Origin: Seleniibacterium sp963677135
Lineage (GTDB): Bacteria; Desulfobacterota; Desulfuromonadia; Desulfuromonadales; Geopsychrobacteraceae
DNA length: 64,000 nucleotides
NCBI GenBank assembly: GCA_963677135.2
Contig: CAXXLS010000014.1
Span: 124,001-188,000, forward strand
Direction of reading: 5' to 3'
Both the position numbers and the translations under genes were made by a program. This document shows, piece by piece, positions 42,740 to 51,591 of this stretch (its first letter is position 1; the number at the start of each line of letters is the position of its first letter). The notes below the pieces were generated by a model. It worked only from the letters and a program-made list of their open reading frames with translations, did no database searches and was not told the DNA's origin.

Positions 42740-43657
42740 ATGCGCATACTCCGAACACTGCCAATCGTCATTGTCATCCTGTTGCTTCCCGTTGATGCCT
42801 TCGCCTGGGGAGCCGGCGTCCACCTGGGTCTGGGATTACGGCTTCTCAAGGCCCTCGAACCGCTGCCGGCCGCTTTGCAGATGCTGCTGACCAGCAATCC
42901 CTATGACTTTCTCTATGGCTGTATCGCCGCCGATATTACCCTGGGGAAAAAATATACCCACCACCTTGAACATTGCCACAACTGGAGCGTCGGTCTCAAG
43001 ATCCTCGATCGTGCCCGGGACATCGGTCCCCAGGCCCAGGCCTGTGCCTACGGCTACCTGGCTCATCTGGCCGCGGACACCATCGCCCACAATTACTTTG
43101 TCCCCTACAAGCTCGCCATGACCTACAACACCGTCCTGCTCAATCATGCCTACTGGGAAATCCGGGCCGACAGCGGAGTCAGAAAAGCCACCTGGGATGC
43201 CGCTAAAAAACTGGCCACAAGGGACAATCGACCCCACGACCAGATGCTCAGCCAGACGCTGTCGGACACCATCTTCTCCTTCGGAACCAACAAGCAGATT
43301 TTCAATTCCATGATGCTGATCAGCCGCTTGCGCCGCTGGCGCAGAATCATTTATTCCATGGCGAAGCGATCAAAGTGGGAATTTGACAAAGCTGAACATC
43401 ATGAGTACATGACCATGGGCCTGGACGCGATCATCGGCATCCTGTCGGACGAAGACAGCCCTTACTGGAACGCCGACCCGACCGGAGAAAGAGCTCTTGG
43501 GGCCGCCACCCTGATCCGCAAGAACCTGAATATGCTCTGGCTTGACGGCAAGCTTCATCAGGATGACGCGGACATCATTGTGGCCGAACTCCGCAAGCGG
43601 TTCAAGCTCGGCATTACTGATCCCGATGAGATCCTGCCGCTGTTTACTGTTGTTTAG
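42740..43657 (+). CDS. zinc-dependent phospholipase C family protein
   Basis: A 305-residue exported protein of the zinc phospholipase C / S1-P1 nuclease fold family, common in Desulfuromonadales and of unproven substrate. A signal peptide (residues 1-22) ends in DAFA, and cleavage there would expose Trp as the new N-terminus (WGAGVHLGLG), as in Bacillus phospholipase C where Trp1 and a nearby His bind zinc. Further His and Asp ligands are visible in CAADITLGK, HHLEHCHNW, YLAHLAADTIAHNY and HAYWEIRAD. Its end overlaps the convergent coaBC by 14 bases. Confidence 0.8.
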   Translation: MRILRTLPIVIVILLLPVDAFAWGAGVHLGLGLRLLKALEPLPAALQMLLTSNPYDFLYGCIAADITLGKKYTHHLEHCHNWSVGLKILDRARDIGPQAQACAYGYLAHLAADTIAHNYFVPYKLAMTYNTVLLNHAYWEIRADSGVRKATWDAAKKLATRDNRPHDQMLSQTLSDTIFSFGTNKQIFNSMMLISRLRRWRRIIYSMAKRSKWEFDKAEHHEYMTMGLDAIIGILSDEDSPYWNADPTGERALGAATLIRKNLNMLWLDGKLHQDDADIIVAELRKRFKLGITDPDEILPLFTVV

Positions 43658-44846
43658 CTCGCCACAGAACGGCGCACCTGGCGAGCAGATGCCTGGCAAC
43701 CTCCGTTTTGGTCATCAGATCAAACTCTTCGATCCTGCCGTCCCTATAGATGAACCGGACGATATTGGTATCGACGTCAAATCCGGCTCCTTCGCGGCTG
43801 ACGTCGTTGGCGACAATCATATCCAGATTTTTTCTCTGCAGCTTTCCGGTCGCATGATCGACAAGGTTTTCCGTTTCGGCGGCGAACCCGATGAGAATCT
43901 GAGTTTTCTTCTGCCTGCCGAGTTCCGCCAGGATGTCCGGATTTTTTTCCAGTGTGATGACGAGCTCGTCAGCCTGTTTCTTAACCTTCTGTTCGGCGCG
44001 CACAGCCGGCCGGTAATCAGCAACGGCGGCCGCCTTGATAATGACATCAGCGGCCTCCGCCCGGCCGACCACCTCGCTCCGCATCTGTTCGGCGCTGGTC
44101 ACGGCCACATAGTCAACCCCGCTGGGGGGTGTCAGATTCACCGGGCCACTGACCAGGGTAACGTCGGCACCCATCTGACTGGCCACCTCAGCGATGGCGA
44201 AGCCCATTTTCCCAGAGGAATAATTGCTGATATAGCGGACCGGGTCGATTTCCTCCCGGGTCGGTCCCGCCGTCACCAGAACCCGACAGCCGAGCAGATC
44301 CTTGCTGCTCAGAACCGACATGGCAGCCTCGAGAATGACCTGAGGTTCGGGAAGCTTCCCCTGCCCTTCCCAACCGCAGGCAAGAAAACCGGAAGCCGGT
44401 TCCAGAACATGGTAACCATGCTCCCGCAGGATTGCTTCATTGCGCCGGTAGAGAGGGTTCCGGTACATGTTGGTGTTCATGGCCGGAGCGATCAGAACGG
44501 GCGCTTTGGTCGCCATGACGCTGGTCGTCAGCAGATCATCCGCCAGCCCTTGGGCAATCTTCCCGATCAGGTTTGCCGTTGCCGGAGCCAGGATGAAAAG
44601 ATCGGCCCGGTCCGCCAGAGAGATATGACCGATTTCCCGTTCCTGATAGAGGTTGAACAGTTCGGTGTGAACGGGATTTCCTGACAGGGTCTGAAAAGTC
44701 AGGGGGGTGACGAATTCGCAGGCATTTTTGGTCATGACGACCTGCACGTCGGCCCCGGCCTTGGTCAACAGGCGCAGGAGTTCTACGGCTTTATAGACGG
44801 CGATTCCGCCACTGACGCCAAGAACGACATTCTTCCCGTTCAACAT
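43644..44846 (-). CDS. coaBC: bifunctional phosphopantothenoylcysteine decarboxylase / phosphopantothenate-cysteine ligase
   Basis: CoaBC carries out two steps of coenzyme A synthesis. The N-terminal CoaC flavoprotein has GVSGGIAVYKAVELLR, the active-site region with APAMNTNMYRNP and the cysteine in GFLACGWEGQGKLPEP. The CoaB half has TAGPTREEIDPVRYISNYSSGKMG and the late KNLDMIVANDV. It is 400 residues from ATG 44846, which has AGAGAGG upstream; the open frame to 45026 is not used. Start and upstream gene are 10 bases apart. Confidence 0.96.
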   Translation of the reverse strand: MLNGKNVVLGVSGGIAVYKAVELLRLLTKAGADVQVVMTKNACEFVTPLTFQTLSGNPVHTELFNLYQEREIGHISLADRADLFILAPATANLIGKIAQGLADDLLTTSVMATKAPVLIAPAMNTNMYRNPLYRRNEAILREHGYHVLEPASGFLACGWEGQGKLPEPQVILEAAMSVLSSKDLLGCRVLVTAGPTREEIDPVRYISNYSSGKMGFAIAEVASQMGADVTLVSGPVNLTPPSGVDYVAVTSAEQMRSEVVGRAEAADVIIKAAAVADYRPAVRAEQKVKKQADELVITLEKNPDILAELGRQKKTQILIGFAAETENLVDHATGKLQRKNLDMIVANDVSREGAGFDVDTNIVRFIYRDGRIEEFDLMTKTEVARHLLARCAVLWRAKQQ

Positions 44847-44856
44847 ACCGGCCTCT

Positions 44857-45477
44857 CTAAACCAGGAATGGGTTGTGCTGTTTTTCGTAACCGATGGTCG
44901 TCGCGGGGCCATGCCCCGGGTAGACCTTGGTCTCTTCGGGCAGCCCCAGCAGTTGTTCCCTGATGCTGGCGATGAGCTGGGAATAATCCCCCTCGGGCAG
45001 ATCGGTCCGGCCGATGGATCCGGCAAACAGCGTGTCCCCGGAAAACAGGTGTCCTTCGGTATAAAGGCAGATTCCGCCCCGACTGTGGCCGGGGGTATGC
45101 AGAACGCGCAAAGAAAGTTCGCCTACGGACAGCTGCTCGCGACCGACCAGTTCCCTGGTGGGCTCCGGCGACGGGTTGGCGCTGAGACCGAAAATCGCGG
45201 CGGTTTCGCGGGCCTGAATCAGCAGGCTGGCGTCGAAACGGTGAACCAGCAGCTGGGCACCGGTTTGCTCTTTAAGCTCCTTGTTGCCGCCGATATGATC
45301 AAAGTGCCCGTGGGTATTGATGATCATATCCAGCTCAAGCTGATGTTTGTCAAGAATCGCCAGGATTTGCGGAACATTGCCGCCGGGATCAATGACGGCC
45401 GCTTTCCTGGTTGTTTCGCAGCCCAGAATGTAACAGTTCACATCGAGCGGTCCGCTCGGAAGAATTTCCAGTATCAC
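44857..45477 (-). CDS. metallo-beta-lactamase-fold hydrolase (glyoxalase II-like)
   Basis: A 206-residue metal-dependent hydrolase. The signature THGHFDHIGGN (HxHxDH) is near residue 57, with later metal ligands in HTPGHSRGGICL and LFSGDTLFAGSIGRTDLPEGD and a final GHGPATTIGYEKQHNP. This short form resembles YcbL/GloB-related proteins and lacks the C-terminal helical domain of true glyoxalase II. The substrate is unknown. Its ATG overlaps the stop of the upstream nuclease gene by four bases. Confidence 0.87.
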   Translation of the reverse strand: MILEILPSGPLDVNCYILGCETTRKAAVIDPGGNVPQILAILDKHQLELDMIINTHGHFDHIGGNKELKEQTGAQLLVHRFDASLLIQARETAAIFGLSANPSPEPTRELVGREQLSVGELSLRVLHTPGHSRGGICLYTEGHLFSGDTLFAGSIGRTDLPEGDYSQLIASIREQLLGLPEETKVYPGHGPATTIGYEKQHNPFLV

Positions 45478-46619
45478 TTTGAATCCTCTTTTCGGGTCAT
45501 GGACGCAAACAGGTCCAGATTTTTCTCTTTCAACTGTTCGCCAAGGGTCGCCCCCAGGGGCTTATTGTAAGAACGCCTGTCCTTGGTTTTCGGTTCTGGA
45601 GCGTTCTTTCCGGCCGGGGGACGAGGAACCGGACTCGGACCGGAACGTTCCGGAGATTCAGCGCTCGGCTGTTGCTGCCCCTTATAGAAGTAACGGTCAT
45701 AAAGCCGATGATAACCGGTCCAGTTGCCGTGATTGTCGGGCTCTTTTTCGATGTGGCTCAAGACGCCGTTGATTTTCGAGTCCAGATCGTCAATGAAATT
45801 GAGGATGACCGCCTCCAGGAACTTGGGCCGTTTTGGCGAACCGTATTCGTATTGGCCGTGATGGGACAGCAGCAGGTGCTTGATCATCATTGCCAGCTCC
45901 CTGGGAAACCCCGGAATTGTTCGAACCCGGTCTTCGATCATTTGTACACCAATAATAATGTGCCCGATCAGTTTTCCCTCATCAGTATAGTCGAATGAGC
46001 GATCATAGGACAGTTCGGCCACCTTGCCGATATCGTGCAGCAGCGCGCCACTGATCAGCAGATCACGATTCACCTGCGGATAGCGTCCGGCGACATCGCA
46101 GGCCAGTGCGGTCACGGCAAGAGAATGCTCAAGAAGTCCGCCAAGATAGACATGGTGCATCCCTTTGGCGGCAGGCGCCCGGCTGTACCGTTTGAAGAAC
46201 TCGGGATCATCGAAAAAGCTCCTGAGCAACGCCGCGATATGGGGATCGGTCAGGGAATCGAGGATCGCGTCGAGCTCAGTGCGCATGTCAGCAAGGCTGC
46301 GCTGCGATACTGGAACGAAATCAGCGAGATCGACGGCGCTCTCATCGACACGTTCCAACTCCTGTATGACCAGTTGCAGCTTGCCCATGTAGACACTGGC
46401 CTTGCCGCTGACCCGGACAAAGTCGTCCTTGGCAAACAGCCGGTCAAGGTGTTCGACCCGGTCCCAGATGCGCCCTTCGACTTCACCGGTGCGATCCATC
46501 AATTTAAGTGTCATATACGGTTTGCCGTTTTTGGCCATGGCGATGGTTTTTTCCCTGACCAGGAAAATCGTCACGATCGGCTCCCGCTCCCTGATTTGTT
46601 CAACATAGATTTGTTTCAA
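45474..46619 (-). CDS. YhaM-like 3'-5' exoribonuclease (OB-fold plus HD domain)
   Basis: A 381-residue protein. Residues 1-100 form an OB-fold nucleic-acid-binding domain (KPYMTLKLMDRTGEVEGRIWD), and residues 140-300 an HD domain with GLLEHSLAVTA, LLHDIGKVAEL and HLLLSHHGQYEYGSP, the layout of Bacillus YhaM. A Pro/Ser-rich tail of about 60 residues follows, longer than in YhaM. A role in RNA turnover or DNA repair is inferred from the family. It lies in a run with the MBL hydrolase and coaBC. Confidence 0.85.
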   Translation of the reverse strand: MKQIYVEQIREREPIVTIFLVREKTIAMAKNGKPYMTLKLMDRTGEVEGRIWDRVEHLDRLFAKDDFVRVSGKASVYMGKLQLVIQELERVDESAVDLADFVPVSQRSLADMRTELDAILDSLTDPHIAALLRSFFDDPEFFKRYSRAPAAKGMHHVYLGGLLEHSLAVTALACDVAGRYPQVNRDLLISGALLHDIGKVAELSYDRSFDYTDEGKLIGHIIIGVQMIEDRVRTIPGFPRELAMMIKHLLLSHHGQYEYGSPKRPKFLEAVILNFIDDLDSKINGVLSHIEKEPDNHGNWTGYHRLYDRYFYKGQQQPSAESPERSGPSPVPRPPAGKNAPEPKTKDRRSYNKPLGATLGEQLKEKNLDLFASMTRKEDSK

Positions 46620-46628
46620 AACGACCTC

Positions 46629-48206
46629 TTATTCATAGCTCTGGATAACCGCCGTAGCGGCCCTGATGCCATCTACGGCGGCACTCATAATCCCCCCGGC
46701 ATAGCCGGCGCCTTCTCCGGCGGGATACAGCCCGGCGCAAGACGGCGACTCGCCATTGTCCCGGCGGACGATCCTGACCGGTGCGGACGTTCTGGTCTCC
46801 ACCCCGATCAGGGTTGCTTCCTGGCTGACAAAACCCTTCATCTTCCTTTCAAAGTGCGGGAGTGCCGCACGCAGCTCACGGCTGACAAATGCCGGCAGGC
46901 AGCGCTCCAGATCGGCGTGAGCGACCTCCGGCAGACAGGAGGTCTGGCGCAAACGTCCCCTGCCGGTGAGGAACTCAGAAACGCTCTGGGCCGGAGCCCG
47001 CCAGTTCCCGCCGCCGGCCCGGAAAGCGGCCTCTTCCCAGCGCCGCTGAAAGCGGATTCCCGCACAGACGTCCGAATCCTTGAAGTCCGCAGTTGTCACA
47101 CTGACGACAAGAGCGCTGTTGGAGTAAGGAGCGTCCCTTCGAAAATCACTCATGCCGTTGACGACCAGCCTCCCGGTCTCGGACGACGCATTGACAACCA
47201 CCCCCCCGGGGCACATACAGAAGGAATAAACCCCTCTCCCGGTTTTTGGATTATTCCAGGCCAGTCGGTAATCCGCCGCCGGCAATTGGGGGTGACTGCG
47301 CATACCGTACTGAATTTGGTTAATGAGTTCAAGAGGATGTTCAACCCGTAACCCGATGGCAAAGGGTTTTTGTTCAAGGGCGACTCCGAGATCCCTGAGC
47401 AGGTAGTAGATATCGCGGGCGCTGTGCCCGGTAGCCAGAACTAAGCGGTCGCAGGGAATGGGCTCACGGTCATTGACTATGACGCCGGCAATGCCCGACC
47501 GGTGTTTTTCTATCCCGGTCAGCCGGGTGGAGAAACGGATATCGACGCCGAGTTCCGTAAGATACTCACGAAACAGGACCAAGACCTTGCGCAGACGATC
47601 CGAACCGATATGCGGCTTGGCCTGCCAGAGAATTTCCCGGGGAGCGCCGAAACGCACCAGTCGCTCCAGCACCGTTCTGATCAAGGGGTTGTTCATGCGG
47701 CTGGTCAGCTTACCGTCGGAAAATGTTCCCGCCCCCCCTTCGCCGAACTGGATATTGCTCTCCGGGTTCAGTTCTCCCCCGTTCCAGAAAGAGCGCACCT
47801 CCTCCAGCCGCTCTGCAACCGGCTTGCCGCGTTCAATAAGAGTCACTCGGGCTCCGGCCTCGGCCAGAGTCAGTGCCGCAAACAAGCCGGCCGGGCCCAT
47901 CCCGGTCACGACGACGCGGGAAGGGCGCGACAAGGTCGGTATGACAACGGGAATTTGCTCGGGAGCGATCTCAAGGTTGGCGAGATGGGCATTCCGGGCC
48001 AGAACGGCCGCCTCGTCACGGCAGCAGAACAGGACCGAATACACTCTGAGCACGTCCGGCTTTTTACGCGCGTCGATCCCTTTGCGGACAATCTCCCAAG
48101 AAGAGATCTCACCAGGATCGATCCCCAGCCTGGACGCGACCACCGACACTAACAGGCTTTCATCCTCGTCAAGTCTGAGGCTGATTTCACGAAGCAACAG
48201 GGGCAT
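46629..48206 (-). CDS. FAD-dependent oxidoreductase, COG2509 family
   Basis: A 525-residue flavoprotein of unknown substrate. After an N-terminal domain of about 95 residues (LREISLRLDEDESLL, typical of this family) comes the FAD motif VVTGMGPAGLFAALTLAEAGARVTLIERG, NIQFGEGGAGTFSDGKLTSR and LATGHSARD, with a C-terminal YPAGEGAGYAGGIMSAAVDG. These patterns match the COG2509 'FAD-dependent dehydrogenase' group. The role is not established. It is two bases from the kinase gene upstream and nine from the nuclease gene downstream. Confidence 0.88.
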   Translation of the reverse strand: MPLLLREISLRLDEDESLLVSVVASRLGIDPGEISSWEIVRKGIDARKKPDVLRVYSVLFCCRDEAAVLARNAHLANLEIAPEQIPVVIPTLSRPSRVVVTGMGPAGLFAALTLAEAGARVTLIERGKPVAERLEEVRSFWNGGELNPESNIQFGEGGAGTFSDGKLTSRMNNPLIRTVLERLVRFGAPREILWQAKPHIGSDRLRKVLVLFREYLTELGVDIRFSTRLTGIEKHRSGIAGVIVNDREPIPCDRLVLATGHSARDIYYLLRDLGVALEQKPFAIGLRVEHPLELINQIQYGMRSHPQLPAADYRLAWNNPKTGRGVYSFCMCPGGVVVNASSETGRLVVNGMSDFRRDAPYSNSALVVSVTTADFKDSDVCAGIRFQRRWEEAAFRAGGGNWRAPAQSVSEFLTGRGRLRQTSCLPEVAHADLERCLPAFVSRELRAALPHFERKMKGFVSQEATLIGVETRTSAPVRIVRRDNGESPSCAGLYPAGEGAGYAGGIMSAAVDGIRAATAVIQSYE

Positions 48207-48208
48207 AC

Positions 48209-49411
48209 TCAGCGAACCTGATCTGATGGGAGCGGAAGTTCGATAACAAAACGGGCACCGCCCTCGGAATTGTTGCTCCCGGCGACCACACCACCGTAGT
48301 TTTTGACAACTCTTCGCACCACGGAGAGACCGAAACCGGTTCCCTTGTCCTTGGTGGTGAAAAACGGATCAAAGATCTGGGCGAGGTGTTCCTCGGGGAG
48401 CCCTTTCCCGGTATCGCTGACAACCAGGCGGACGGTGCCGGGGTCTACTGTCAGGGCAACCGACAGAGTCCCGCCTTCGGGCATTTCGAACAGGGCGTTA
48501 CTGATCAGATTCACAACCACCTGTTCAAGTTCATGTGGATTCCCCAGGATGACCGGGCAGGATTCGTCGATCTCGGCTTTCAGGGAGATGTTCTGGGCGA
48601 CGATTCTGGAATGATAATCGGTCAGGACCTTGCGTATAAGCTCCGGTAGCCGGATCAGTTCCGTAACCGTATTGTGCAACGTGCTGGAATCGAGCATTTT
48701 CCTGAGAATGTTCTCGATCCGCTCCACTTCTTCGGTAATCTTGCCGACATAGGCGGCCTGCTCGGGATTGAGCAGCTCTTCAGATTTCAGCAGTTCGGCG
48801 TAAAGATTGATGGAGTTAAGAGGATTCCTGATGTCATGGGCCATGCCTGCGGCGATGTGACCAAGAGCCGCAAGTTTTTCGGCCTGGACGATTTCTTTTT
48901 GGGCCTCTTCCAGTTCGCGGCTTTTCTGCAGAACCCGTTGTTCCAGTTCGCGGTTCCACTCCCTGATTTCATGCTGCAGCATCTCCCGCTCGGCCAGCAG
49001 GGCCTTGTTCTGAAGATCGACACTGCGACGGGCCAGAACGGAGTCGATCCGCTCCTGCAGGCTGTTTTTGGCAAACGGTTTCTGCAGATAATCTGCGGCT
49101 CCCCCTTTCATCAGTTCGACGGCGGTATCCTCGTTCCCCTTGCCGGTGAACATGATAACGTAGGTTTCCGGAAAATTTTCGCGAATCTGCCTGAGTGCCT
49201 CCAGGCCGTTCATGACCGGCATCATGTAATCGAGCAGAACCAGGGCCGGACGATGTCGCGCGACCTGAAGAAGGCACTCCTGGCCGTTAGCTCCGGTCAG
49301 AACCTCAAAGCCGCGTTTTTTGAGCAGCAAAGAAGCCAGTTCCACAATAATATGTTCGTCATCAACAATCAGGATTTTTTCGCCGGCGAAGCGACTCGTC
49401 TGGGGCTGCAT
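48209..49411 (-). CDS. receiver domain-histidine kinase hybrid
   Basis: A 400-residue signalling protein without membrane segments. Residues 1-130 are a receiver (ILIVDDEH, phosphoacceptor in LVLLDYMMP, FTGKGN, LQKPFAK). A coiled coil with REWNRELEQRVLQKSRELEEAQ links it to the kinase. The kinase has the phosphohistidine motif AAGMAHDIRNPLNS, the N box in NPHELEQVVVNLISNAL, and G boxes SDTGKGLP and GTGFGLSVV. ATG 49411 is preferred over a GTG at 49444. This receiver-first order suits a cytoplasmic relay; the partner is not visible here. Confidence 0.9.
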   Translation of the reverse strand: MQPQTSRFAGEKILIVDDEHIIVELASLLLKKRGFEVLTGANGQECLLQVARHRPALVLLDYMMPVMNGLEALRQIRENFPETYVIMFTGKGNEDTAVELMKGGAADYLQKPFAKNSLQERIDSVLARRSVDLQNKALLAEREMLQHEIREWNRELEQRVLQKSRELEEAQKEIVQAEKLAALGHIAAGMAHDIRNPLNSINLYAELLKSEELLNPEQAAYVGKITEEVERIENILRKMLDSSTLHNTVTELIRLPELIRKVLTDYHSRIVAQNISLKAEIDESCPVILGNPHELEQVVVNLISNALFEMPEGGTLSVALTVDPGTVRLVVSDTGKGLPEEHLAQIFDPFFTTKDKGTGFGLSVVRRVVKNYGGVVAGSNNSEGGARFVIELPLPSDQVR

Positions 49412-49496
49412 TGTCTCTATTCCACGAGCTGAAAGTAAAGCCACAGCATACCTGCCGACATAAGGGAAGGCAAGGGGTGTCTGGCGGGAAGATTAT

Positions 49497-49525
49497 AAAA
49501 AAAAGCAGCCCGAAGGCTGCTTTTT
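49497..49525 (-). terminator. intrinsic terminator after uspA
   Basis: On the minus strand an 11 bp perfect stem (49525-49515 with 49510-49500) capped by a TTCG loop is followed by a run of eight T (49504-49497). It lies 24 bases after the uspA stop and isolates uspA from the kinase gene downstream. Confidence 0.9.
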
Positions 49526-49548
49526 GAGCGCGACTGCAATGGGCGTTA

Positions 49549-50001
49549 TCAGCCCTCTTCTTCCAGGCGAATGGTCAGGACCGGAATGGGGGATTTGCGC
49601 ACGACTTTGGCAGCCGTGCTGCCGAACAGGACATGATCGAGTCCGGTGCGACCATGGGTCCCCATGACAATAAGATCGGCATTTTTTTCCCTGGCCGTAT
49701 CGATGACCTGCTCATAGGGCAACCCGGAAACGATGACGCTTTCGTAATCGGCATAATCATTCAGATGCTGGGCACAGAACGTGTCCATCATCTTTTTGGC
49801 CCCTTCTTCGATTTCCTCTTCAAGTTTCTCAAACGAAATATGTGGCACATAGAACCCACGGAGGTCGACCGGCTCATTGATGACATGCAGGACGATCAGT
49901 TTGGCGGAGTACTTCCTGGCGATGCTCAGAGCATGCTGAAACGCATTGTCAGAGCTGTCGGAAAAATCAATGGCGACCAGAATCGTTGAATAATCTTGCA
50001 T
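49549..50001 (-). CDS. universal stress protein UspA family
   Basis: A 150-residue single Usp domain. The N-terminus STILVAIDFSDSSDNAFQHAL and the ATP-binding loop GTHGRTGLDHVLFGSTAAKVVRKSP (pattern G-2x-G-9x-G-S) suggest an ATP-binding type. AAAGGAGG precedes the ATG. It has its own promoter and terminator, so it is a single-gene unit that could respond to stress independently. A 9 bp inverted repeat lies in its leader. Confidence 0.92.
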   Translation of the reverse strand: MQDYSTILVAIDFSDSSDNAFQHALSIARKYSAKLIVLHVINEPVDLRGFYVPHISFEKLEEEIEEGAKKMMDTFCAQHLNDYADYESVIVSGLPYEQVIDTAREKNADLIVMGTHGRTGLDHVLFGSTAAKVVRKSPIPVLTIRLEEEG

Positions 50002-50079
50002 GGGAACCTCCTTTCAGGCTGTCGCTGAGGAAACAACGGTTCACATTCTGCTGTGTGCGTACGGTTATGACACAGAGCA

Positions 50080-50106
50080 ACATGATGTTCGCTTATCACA
50101 TCATGT
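50080..50106. promoter_or_regulatory. perfect inverted repeat in the uspA leader
   Basis: ACATGATGT (50080-50088) is repeated inverted as ACATCATGT (50098-50106) with nine bases between. It lies about 10-35 bases after the predicted start of uspA transcription and before the ribosome site. It could be an operator or an mRNA hairpin. A second, looser pair (CTGTGT ... ACACAG, about 50051-50075) lies closer to the gene. Confidence 0.5.
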
Positions 50107-50121
50107 CCTTGGTTTACATTA

Positions 50122-50149
50122 AGTGTAACACCGGCGATCACCCTGTCAA
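50122..50149 (-). promoter_or_regulatory. sigma70-type promoter for uspA
   Basis: On the minus strand TTGACA (50149-50144), 16 bases, TACACT (50127-50122). The -35 is perfect, the -10 matches four of six. The predicted start of transcription is near 50115, giving a leader of about 114 bases. Confidence 0.5.
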
Positions 50150-50242
50150 GTTCAGGAGGTAAGACTAACTATACGATTTTACATAATAAAAAAATTAAGG
50201 CAGGAGGTGACTGGGCGGCTATTGAAAAGCAGGACCTGGACC

Positions 50243-51079
50243 TCAGGCCCACAGGGACATCAATCCGCGGACAATCTGGACGGCATTGTCTCGAGCGCTG
50301 GCTGCTTCGGTCAGGACATCCTGATGAGCCAGCGGTTGAGGGCATTTCCCGGCAGCGAGATTGGCAATGAAAGACAGGGCGCAAACCTCGAGACCGAGAA
50401 AGCGGGCCATGATCGCTTCAGGAACTGTCGACATGGATACGGCAGCAGCGCCCAGGGTTTCCAGCATGGCAATTTCCGCAGGAGTTTCGTAAGTCGGCCC
50501 GGTCAGCCAGGCCAGCACTCCCGAATGGAGCTGAAAGCCGACATCGCCAAGCAGGCGTTCCAGTGGCTTGCGAAGATCGCTGCGATACAGTCCGTGCAGG
50601 TCAGGAAAACCGGCATCTTTGCGGCCGATCAACGGATTTTGACCGGTCAGATTGAGGTGATCTTCAACCAGCATGAAGTCCCCGGGCGCCATGCGGCTAG
50701 TGAGCCCTCCGGCTGCATTGGTCAGCAACAGGCGCTGGCATCCGACCGCTGCTGCGAGGCGAACCAGGGAACCGACCTGCCACGCAGAGTATCCCTCGTA
50801 GACATGGTAGCGCCCGGCAAAGACGAGGACCGCCTGGCCGCAGAGGAAACCGGCATGAACGACCCCGGCGTGCCCCTCAACCCCGGCGGAAACAAAGCCC
50901 GGCAGGTCTTGGTACGGAAGGGAAAACCGGCGGTCGAGTTCTGCGACCAGGCCGGAGAAGCCAGAACCGAGAACGATGGCCAGACGCGGGGACATCCCCG
51001 CGGTCATGTCTCGCAGAACCGCAGCAGCGTCTGAGACGTCGTCAAGCAGGCCGTTGTTTTGTGAGCAATTTTCTGACAC
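50243..51079 (-). CDS. punA: purine-nucleoside phosphorylase
   Basis: Splits purine nucleosides with phosphate into base and ribose 1-phosphate. The 278-residue protein has the phosphate loop LAIVLGSGFSGL near residue 34, GRYHVYEGYS, LLTNAAGGL and LTGPTYETPAEI, with STVPEAIMARFLGLEVCALS, a trimeric-type PNP pattern. The GTG at 51079 overlaps the upstream gene by 38 bases; downstream ATG codons would remove part of the first helix, so the GTG is kept. It is the last gene of a salvage operon, and no clear terminator follows. Confidence 0.92.
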   Translation of the reverse strand: MSENCSQNNGLLDDVSDAAAVLRDMTAGMSPRLAIVLGSGFSGLVAELDRRFSLPYQDLPGFVSAGVEGHAGVVHAGFLCGQAVLVFAGRYHVYEGYSAWQVGSLVRLAAAVGCQRLLLTNAAGGLTSRMAPGDFMLVEDHLNLTGQNPLIGRKDAGFPDLHGLYRSDLRKPLERLLGDVGFQLHSGVLAWLTGPTYETPAEIAMLETLGAAAVSMSTVPEAIMARFLGLEVCALSFIANLAAGKCPQPLAHQDVLTEAASARDNAVQIVRGLMSLWA

Positions 51080-51569
51080 GGTTGTTGAACTCTTCAGGAT
51101 GGAAGGATTTGGTTGAAAAATCGTTTGCTCCAGCGCTCATCGCCTTCACGAAATCCTCATCGGTTCGATGAACCCCGCTGATACAAAGGATGGCCAGGTG
51201 GGAAAACCTGTCCTGAGAACGAACCTGTTTGATAAAATCGTAACCGTTTAAATCCGGCAGGTTGACATCGACAATCATCAGGTCGATCTTCTCCCGGGCC
51301 AGAATCTCCCAGGCCTGTTGTGCCGTCTCCGCCAGGGACAGCCGATAGCCACGGTCAGCAAGAATATCGGAAATCAGTTCCCTGAAAAAGCGGGCATCGT
51401 CGACGATGAGCACCCCGGCCGGGGACAGTTCCCCGTCGTTTTCAACCAGATGGTCCTGAACGGCAAAGCGGTGCCGACACTTGGGACAGGTGATGTTTCC
51501 TCTGGCACCGGTGTCCGGCTGCCCCTTGATGCGATACCGGGCCTGACAATTTGGGCACTGAATATTCAT
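51042..51569 (-). CDS. zinc ribbon-receiver protein
   Basis: A 175-residue protein in two parts. Residues 1-35 are an MJ0042-type zinc ribbon with CPNC and CPKC. Residues 52-170 are a receiver domain: VLIVDDARFF, phosphoacceptor aspartate in LMIVDVNLPDLNGYDF, CISGV and DFSTKSF. No output domain is present. Zinc ribbons of this kind are frequent in Geobacter and myxobacterial proteins of unknown role. The start is ATG 51569, with a GTG at 51581 as an alternative. It lies between a TPR lipoprotein and punA, with a 38-base overlap into punA. Confidence 0.8.
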   Translation of the reverse strand: MNIQCPNCQARYRIKGQPDTGARGNITCPKCRHRFAVQDHLVENDGELSPAGVLIVDDARFFRELISDILADRGYRLSLAETAQQAWEILAREKIDLMIVDVNLPDLNGYDFIKQVRSQDRFSHLAILCISGVHRTDEDFVKAMSAGANDFSTKSFHPEEFNNRVRKLLTKQRPA

Positions 51570-51591
51570 AATGGCCACCACTATTTCACAA

